Source: DATAFF01 sp036257595 (lineage in GTDB: Bacteria; Pseudomonadota; Alphaproteobacteria; Rhizobiales; Aestuariivirgaceae). From it: a DNA stretch of 39,372 nucleotides. How positions within the stretch are numbered: the first letter of the stretch is position 1; the number at the start of each line of letters is the position of its first letter. The translations under genes and the position numbers were made by a program. Location of the stretch: assembly GCA_036257595.1 (NCBI GenBank), contig DATAFF010000030.1, forward strand, positions 1 to 39,372, in the 5' to 3' direction. Of this stretch, positions 35,889 to 39,372 are shown one piece after another. Below the pieces are notes generated by a model. It saw nothing but the letters and a program-made list of their open reading frames with translations. It was not told the origin of the DNA and did no database searches.

Positions 35889-37711
35889 TGAACCTCCGCA
35901 ACATCGCCATCATCGCCCATGTCGATCACGGCAAGACCACGCTGATCGACCGGCTGCTCGCCCAATCCGGTGCCTTTCGCGAGAATCAGCGGGTGGCCGA
36001 GCGCGCCATGGACTCCAACGATCTCGAGCGCGAGCGCGGCATCACCATCCTCGCCAAGGTCACCTCCATCCTCTGGAAGGGATCGCGCATCAACATCGTC
36101 GACACGCCGGGCCATGCCGATTTCGGCGGCGAGGTCGAGCGCATCCTCAACATGGTCGACGGCGCGGTGCTGCTGGTCGATGCCGCCGAAGGCCCGATGC
36201 CGCAGACCAAGTTCGTGCTGCAGAAGGCGCTGAAGATCGGCCTCAGGCCCATCGTCGCCGTCAACAAGATCGACAAGCATGACGAGCGCCATGTCGAGGT
36301 GGTGAACGAGATCTTCGACCTCTTCGCAGCCCTCGATGCCACCGACGAGCAGCTCGATTTCCCCATCCTTTACGGCTCGGCCAAGCTCGGTTGGATGGCG
36401 GAATCGCCTTCCGGCCCCAAAGCCGACATGGCCCCGCTTTTCGACCTCGTGCTGCGCCATGTCCCGCCGCCGGCCATCGCGCCGCCGCCCTTCCGCATGC
36501 TCGCCACCACCATCGAGGCCAATCCCTATCTCGGTCGGGTGCTGACCGGGCGCATCCGCTCGGGATCCATCCGCGCCAATCAGCCGGTGAAGGTGCTGTC
36601 GCGCGACGGCAAGCTTGTCGAGCAGGGGCGGATCTCCAAGGTCCTGGCGTTCCGCGGCCTCGAGCGCCAGCCGATCGAGGAGGGTTTGGCCGGCGACATC
36701 GTCGCCATTTCCGGGCTCGCCAGCGCCACCGTCGCCGACACCATCGCGGCCCCCGAGGTCACGACCCCGATCGCTGCCCAGCCGATCGATCCGCCGACCC
36801 TTGCCATGCATTTCCGCATCAATGACGGGCCCTTCGCCGGCCAGGAAGGCGACAAGGTCCAGAGCCGCGTCATTCGCGAGCGTCTCTATCGCGAGGCCGA
36901 GGGCAATGTCGCGCTGCGCATCCGCGACCTCCCCGGCGAGGCCGACACTTTCGAGGTCTCCGGCCGCGGCGAGCTGCAGCTCGCGATCCTGATCGAGACC
37001 ATGCGCCGCGAGGGCTTCGAGCTCACCGTCGGCCGCCCCCGCGTCGTCATGCGCACCGACGAGGCGACCGGCGAGCGGCTCGAGCCGATCGAGGAGGTGA
37101 TCATCGACGTCGATGAGGAGTTCACCGGCGCTGTCGTCCAGAAGCTGTCGGAGCGCCGGGCCGAGCTCAAGGACATGCGCCCCTCCGGCACCGGCCGCCA
37201 GCGGCTCCTCTTCCATGCTCCGACCCGTGGCCTCATCGGCTACCATGGCGAGCTGATGACCGACAGCCGCGGCACCGCCGTGATGAACCGCCTGTTCCAT
37301 GCCTATGGCCCCCATGTCGGCGAGATCCCCTCGCGCCACACCGGCGTGCTGCTGGCCAATGCCGATGGCGAGGCGGTCGCCTATGCGCTCTACAATCTGC
37401 AGGATCGCGGCCAGATGTTCATCGATCCCGGCACCCGCGTCTATCAGGGCATGATCGTCGGCGAGCACACCCGCGGCAACGATCTCGAGCTCAATGTGCT
37501 CAAGGGCAAGAAGCTGACCAACATCCGTGCCGCCGGCAAGGACGACAACATCCTGCTGACCCCGCCCATCCGCATGACCTTGGAGAAGGCGCTCGCCTAT
37601 ATCCAGGACGACGAGCTGGTCGAGGTGACGCCCAAATCGATCCGCCTGCGCAAGGCGATCCTCGACCCGAACGACCGCAAGCGCGCCGAGCGGGCCCGAG
37701 CCGCCGAATAG
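35888..37711 (+). CDS. typA: ribosome-associated GTPase TypA/BipA
   Basis: The 607-residue translational GTPase has G1 AHVDHGKTT, the switch region RERGITI, G3 DTPGHADFGG, G4 NKID and the C-terminal BipA-specific domain (GRGELQLAILIETMRREG, TRGLIGYHGELMTDSRGTA, LTNIRAAGKDDN). It helps large-subunit assembly and stress or cold adaptation. ATG 35888 overlaps the argG stop (TGATG), so translation is probably coupled. The stop TAG leads into a TAG-heptad repeat. Confidence 0.96.
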   Translation: MNLRNIAIIAHVDHGKTTLIDRLLAQSGAFRENQRVAERAMDSNDLERERGITILAKVTSILWKGSRINIVDTPGHADFGGEVERILNMVDGAVLLVDAAEGPMPQTKFVLQKALKIGLRPIVAVNKIDKHDERHVEVVNEIFDLFAALDATDEQLDFPILYGSAKLGWMAESPSGPKADMAPLFDLVLRHVPPPAIAPPPFRMLATTIEANPYLGRVLTGRIRSGSIRANQPVKVLSRDGKLVEQGRISKVLAFRGLERQPIEEGLAGDIVAISGLASATVADTIAAPEVTTPIAAQPIDPPTLAMHFRINDGPFAGQEGDKVQSRVIRERLYREAEGNVALRIRDLPGEADTFEVSGRGELQLAILIETMRREGFELTVGRPRVVMRTDEATGERLEPIEEVIIDVDEEFTGAVVQKLSERRAELKDMRPSGTGRQRLLFHAPTRGLIGYHGELMTDSRGTAVMNRLFHAYGPHVGEIPSRHTGVLLANADGEAVAYALYNLQDRGQMFIDPGTRVYQGMIVGEHTRGNDLELNVLKGKKLTNIRAAGKDDNILLTPPIRMTLEKALAYIQDDELVEVTPKSIRLRKAILDPNDRKRAERARAAE

Positions 37712-37763
37712 AGGCAGTAGGGATTAGGCAGTAGGTCGTGAGCGGTGTTCCTACCGCCCTACT
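37712..37763. repeat. TAG-heptad repeat and hairpins in the typA-folD convergent gap
   Basis: AGGCAGTAGG occurs at 37712-37721 and 37726-37735, a 14-base period with TAG every seven bases. AGTAGGG (37716-37722) pairs with CCCTACT (37757-37763), and an alternative inner hairpin GCGGT/ACCGC lies at 37742-37757. The gap separates convergent genes, so a shared terminator is likely, although no T-run is present. Confidence 0.6.
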
Positions 37764-38646
37764 AAATCGCCGGCGCTTTCAACCCGCGCGCCAGGCACGC
37801 CGCCTTGACCGTGTTGGCGAGGAGGCACGCGATGGTCATCGGCCCGACGCCGCCCGGGACCGGCGTGATATGGCCGGCCACCTTGGCGCAATCCTCGTAA
37901 TCGCAGTCGCCGACAATGCGCCCCTTGCCGTTTTCCTCGATGCGGTTGATGCCGACATCGATGACCGTCGCACCCGGTTTCAGCCAGTCGCGCTTGACGA
38001 GGCGCGGCTTGCCGACCGCCGCAATCAGGAGATCGGCCCGCCGGCACACCGCGCGGAGATCGCGGGTCCGCGAATGGGCAATGGTGACCGTGGCATTGTC
38101 CTGAAGCAGCAGCTGCGACACCGGCTTGCCGACGATGTTCGACCGCCCGACCACCACGGCTTCGAGCCCCTCGAGCGTGCCGAGCACGGTCTTGGCCAGG
38201 ATCACGCAGCCGACCGGGGTGCAGGGCACCATGGCATCCTGCCCCGTCGCCAGCCGCCCGGCATTGATCACGTGAAACCCATCGACATCCTTGTCGGGAT
38301 TGACCGCGTTGATCACCGTCTCGCTGCCGATCTGCTTCGGCAGCGGCAGCTGGATGAGAATGCCGTCGACCTCGGGGTCGTTGTTGAGCCGGTTCACCAG
38401 CGCCAGGAGCTCGGCCTCGCTGGTCGTCGCCGGCAGCCGATGCTCGAAGCTCTTCATCCCGACATCGGCCGTGTGCCTGGCCTTGTTGGCGACATAGACC
38501 CGGCTCGCCGGATTATCGCCGACCAGCACCACGGCAAGGCCCGGGGTGAATCCATGTTCGCTCTTGAGCTGCTCGACCGCCCCCTGCACCCGCCGCCGCA
38601 GATCTTCGGCGATGGCCTTGCCGTCGATCACCCTTGCCATTGTCAC
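37762..38646 (-). CDS. folD: methylenetetrahydrofolate dehydrogenase/cyclohydrolase
   Basis: FolD interconverts 5,10-methylene- and 10-formyl-tetrahydrofolate using NADP. The 294-residue protein shows GLAVVLVGDNPASRVYVANKARHTADVGM with the catalytic Lys, DGILIQLPLPKQI, the PCTPVGC substrate loop, VVVGRSNIVGKPVSQLLL and PGGVGPMTIACLLANT. GTG 38646 has GGAGAG at a suitable distance; ATG 38640 is the alternative. It would use the one-carbon units made by the dimethylglycine-dehydrogenase-like enzyme. yggT lies upstream in the same direction. Confidence 0.95.
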   Translation of the reverse strand: MTMARVIDGKAIAEDLRRRVQGAVEQLKSEHGFTPGLAVVLVGDNPASRVYVANKARHTADVGMKSFEHRLPATTSEAELLALVNRLNNDPEVDGILIQLPLPKQIGSETVINAVNPDKDVDGFHVINAGRLATGQDAMVPCTPVGCVILAKTVLGTLEGLEAVVVGRSNIVGKPVSQLLLQDNATVTIAHSRTRDLRAVCRRADLLIAAVGKPRLVKRDWLKPGATVIDVGINRIEENGKGRIVGDCDYEDCAKVAGHITPVPGGVGPMTIACLLANTVKAACLARGLKAPAI

Positions 38647-38666
38647 TGATGTGCTCTCCGGATCTT

Positions 38667-38679
38667 GAGCATGATGCTC
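38667..38679. repeat. GAGCATGATGCTC palindrome
   Basis: A perfect 13-base palindrome centred on the middle G lies directly after the yggT stop codon, between yggT and folD. It shares GAGCATGAT with elements at 10621 and 13710. Confidence 0.7.
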
Positions 38680-38967
38680 TTACAGCAGCGGCCGTGTCCA
38701 CGTGGCGACCGCAATCGACAGAAACTGCAGGAACACCAGCAGCAGAAGCGGCGACAGGTCGATGCCGCCGAGATCAGGCAGCACCCGCCGGATCGGCGCC
38801 AGCGCCGGTTCGGTCAGCCGCATCAGCGCATAGCGGATCCGTCGCACGAAGTTGTTGTTCCGGTCGAGAACGCCAAAATATGACAAAAGCTCGACGACGA
38901 CCGCGATAATGACGATCCAGATATAGATGTCGATCAGTGTCAGGATCAGCCAGACGATCGGTCCCAT
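38680..38967 (-). CDS. YggT-family membrane protein
   Basis: The 95-residue protein has two membrane helices (IVWLILTLIDIYIWIVIIAVVVELLSYF and SPLLLLVFLQFLSIAVATW) around the family loop RRIRYALMRLTEPALAPIRRVLP. YggT proteins occur near division and osmotic-response genes; function is uncertain. ATG 38967 follows GGGAG, and a longer frame back to 39036 has no such site. It precedes folD in the same direction. Confidence 0.87.
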   Translation of the reverse strand: MGPIVWLILTLIDIYIWIVIIAVVVELLSYFGVLDRNNNFVRRIRYALMRLTEPALAPIRRVLPDLGGIDLSPLLLLVFLQFLSIAVATWTRPLL

Positions 38968-39040
38968 GCGCGCTCCCTGTGCAACTGGCGAGGTGTAGCG
39001 GCCGCGCTTGAGCCGCGCAACCCTGAACGGCGACACTTGC

Positions 39041-39069
39041 TTGACGGAAGTGCCGTCCCGGCCTAGATA
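39041..39069 (+). promoter_or_regulatory. sigma-70-type promoter of tRNA-Ala
   Basis: TTGACG (39041-39046), a 17-base spacer and TAGATA (39064-39069) precede the tRNA by 18 bases, with an expected start near 39076. Confidence 0.6.
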
Positions 39070-39087
39070 ACCGCCACCTCGAATCGA

Positions 39088-39163
39088 GGGGCAGTAGCTC
39101 AGTTGGGAGAGCGCGGCGTTCGCAATGCCGAGGTCAGGGGTTCGATCCCCCTCTGCTCCACCA
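39088..39163 (+). tRNA. tRNA-Ala (anticodon CGC)
   Basis: A 76-base tRNA with encoded CCA. The acceptor GGGGCAG/CTGCTCC has one G-T pair, the D-arm is GCTC/GAGC, the anticodon stem CGGCG/TGCCG encloses TTCGCAA, and the T-arm is AGGGG/CCCCT around TTCGATC. Anticodon CGC reads the alanine codon GCG. Its 3' end is followed about 100 bases later by an integrase gene, so it is the likely insertion site of a mobile element. Confidence 0.96.
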
Positions 39164-39173
39164 GGTCTCCTCT

Positions 39174-39195
39174 AAACCAGTGATATTCCTGGTTT
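39174..39195 (+). terminator. hairpin after tRNA-Ala
   Basis: AAACCAG (39174-39180) pairs perfectly with CTGGTTT (39189-39195) around eight bases, followed by the pyrimidine-rich TCCTCTT. It is a plausible but weak intrinsic terminator for the tRNA. The stretch up to 39255 also holds the near-repeat GTGACACAC / GTGATACACAC. Confidence 0.5.
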
Positions 39196-39264
39196 TCCTC
39201 TTAAATCAGCATCTTAGCACTCCCGCGTGACACACCGAGGTGATACACACGGAGCATGGAAAAG

Positions 39265-39372
39265 ATGCCGGCAACCCACCATCTCGTGAAGCGCAACGGC
39301 GTCTGGTATTACCGCAGACGAGTACCGCTCAAGCTCGTTGCAGCGTTGGGCTCGAAGGTCATTCAGCTTTCC
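39265..39372 (+). CDS. N terminus of a tyrosine-type site-specific integrase (cut by window end)
   Basis: Thirty-six codons are visible, beginning PATHHLVKRNGVWYYRRRVP, then a Leu/Val/Ala stretch. A basic strand with WYYRRRVP followed by a helix is typical of the arm-binding start of phage-type integrases next to tRNA genes. ATG 39265 has GGAG ten bases upstream; ATG 39256 in the same frame is too close to it. The catalytic domain is outside the window, so the family call rests on this short segment and on its position after tRNA-Ala. Confidence 0.72.
   Translation, partial: MPATHHLVKRNGVWYYRRRVPLKLVAALGSKVIQLS

Noticed and set aside
35801..37468. 555-codon open frame opposite typA
   Set aside because: Shadow of typA; no recognisable domain.

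Overview
This is a GC-rich chromosomal stretch from an alphaproteobacterium, most likely a member of the Hyphomicrobiales (Rhizobiales). The support is gene content and order: a zapE-mdh-sucC-sucD-sucA-sucB-lpd run, the ethylmalonyl-CoA pathway pair crotonyl-CoA carboxylase/reductase and ethylmalonyl-CoA mutase, an SDHAF4-type small protein, and a heparinase-like gene next to rsmB and htpX. No taxonomic search could be run, so the order-level assignment is an inference.

Layout. 1-5130: tRNA-Leu(CAA), two DedA/YqaA-type membrane proteins overlapping a dsbB-like gene, an HNH endonuclease, glutamyl-Q tRNA(Asp) synthetase, an AEC-family transporter and a SAM methyltransferase. 5127-12554: ethylmalonyl-CoA mutase and crotonyl-CoA carboxylase/reductase transcribed divergently from a 127-bp control region, a YihY/BrkB membrane protein, a VOC protein, an ArsR-type regulator, methylmalonate-semialdehyde dehydrogenase and an unidentified small protein. 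12589-22666: zapE and the TCA block mdh, sucCD, sucAB, lpd. 22667-24278: a scrambled, partly lower-GC accessory patch. 24279-30166: an amino-acid-oxidase-type flavoprotein, XerC-type recombinase, a dimethylglycine/sarcosine dehydrogenase-like fusion and an EamA transporter. 30168-38967: heparinase II/III family protein, rsmB, htpX, SDHAF4-like protein, argG, typA, folD and yggT. 39088-39372: tRNA-Ala(CGC) followed by the first codons of a phage-type integrase, so the window ends at the edge of a tRNA-targeted mobile element.

The metabolic genes fit together. Ccr and Ecm assimilate acetyl-CoA through C4/C5 CoA esters, MmsA feeds propionyl-CoA that can be carboxylated to methylmalonyl-CoA, and all drain into the TCA cycle encoded a few kb away. 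A GCAGTGCAA motif occurs in the ccr promoter and in the mdh leader, which may tie the two together.

The most unusual region is 22552-24533. It reads as two copies of a segment running from the end of lpd to the end of the flavoprotein gene, joined at a GGAA microhomology. Every difference I see within the coding copies is synonymous, and each copy carries a different intergenic cargo. Cargo 1 is a DUF3800 gene facing a folded, terminator-ended element. Cargo 2 is a near-consensus promoter, a folded leader and a possible 27-residue protein. No CRISPR array, rRNA or intact insertion sequence was seen.
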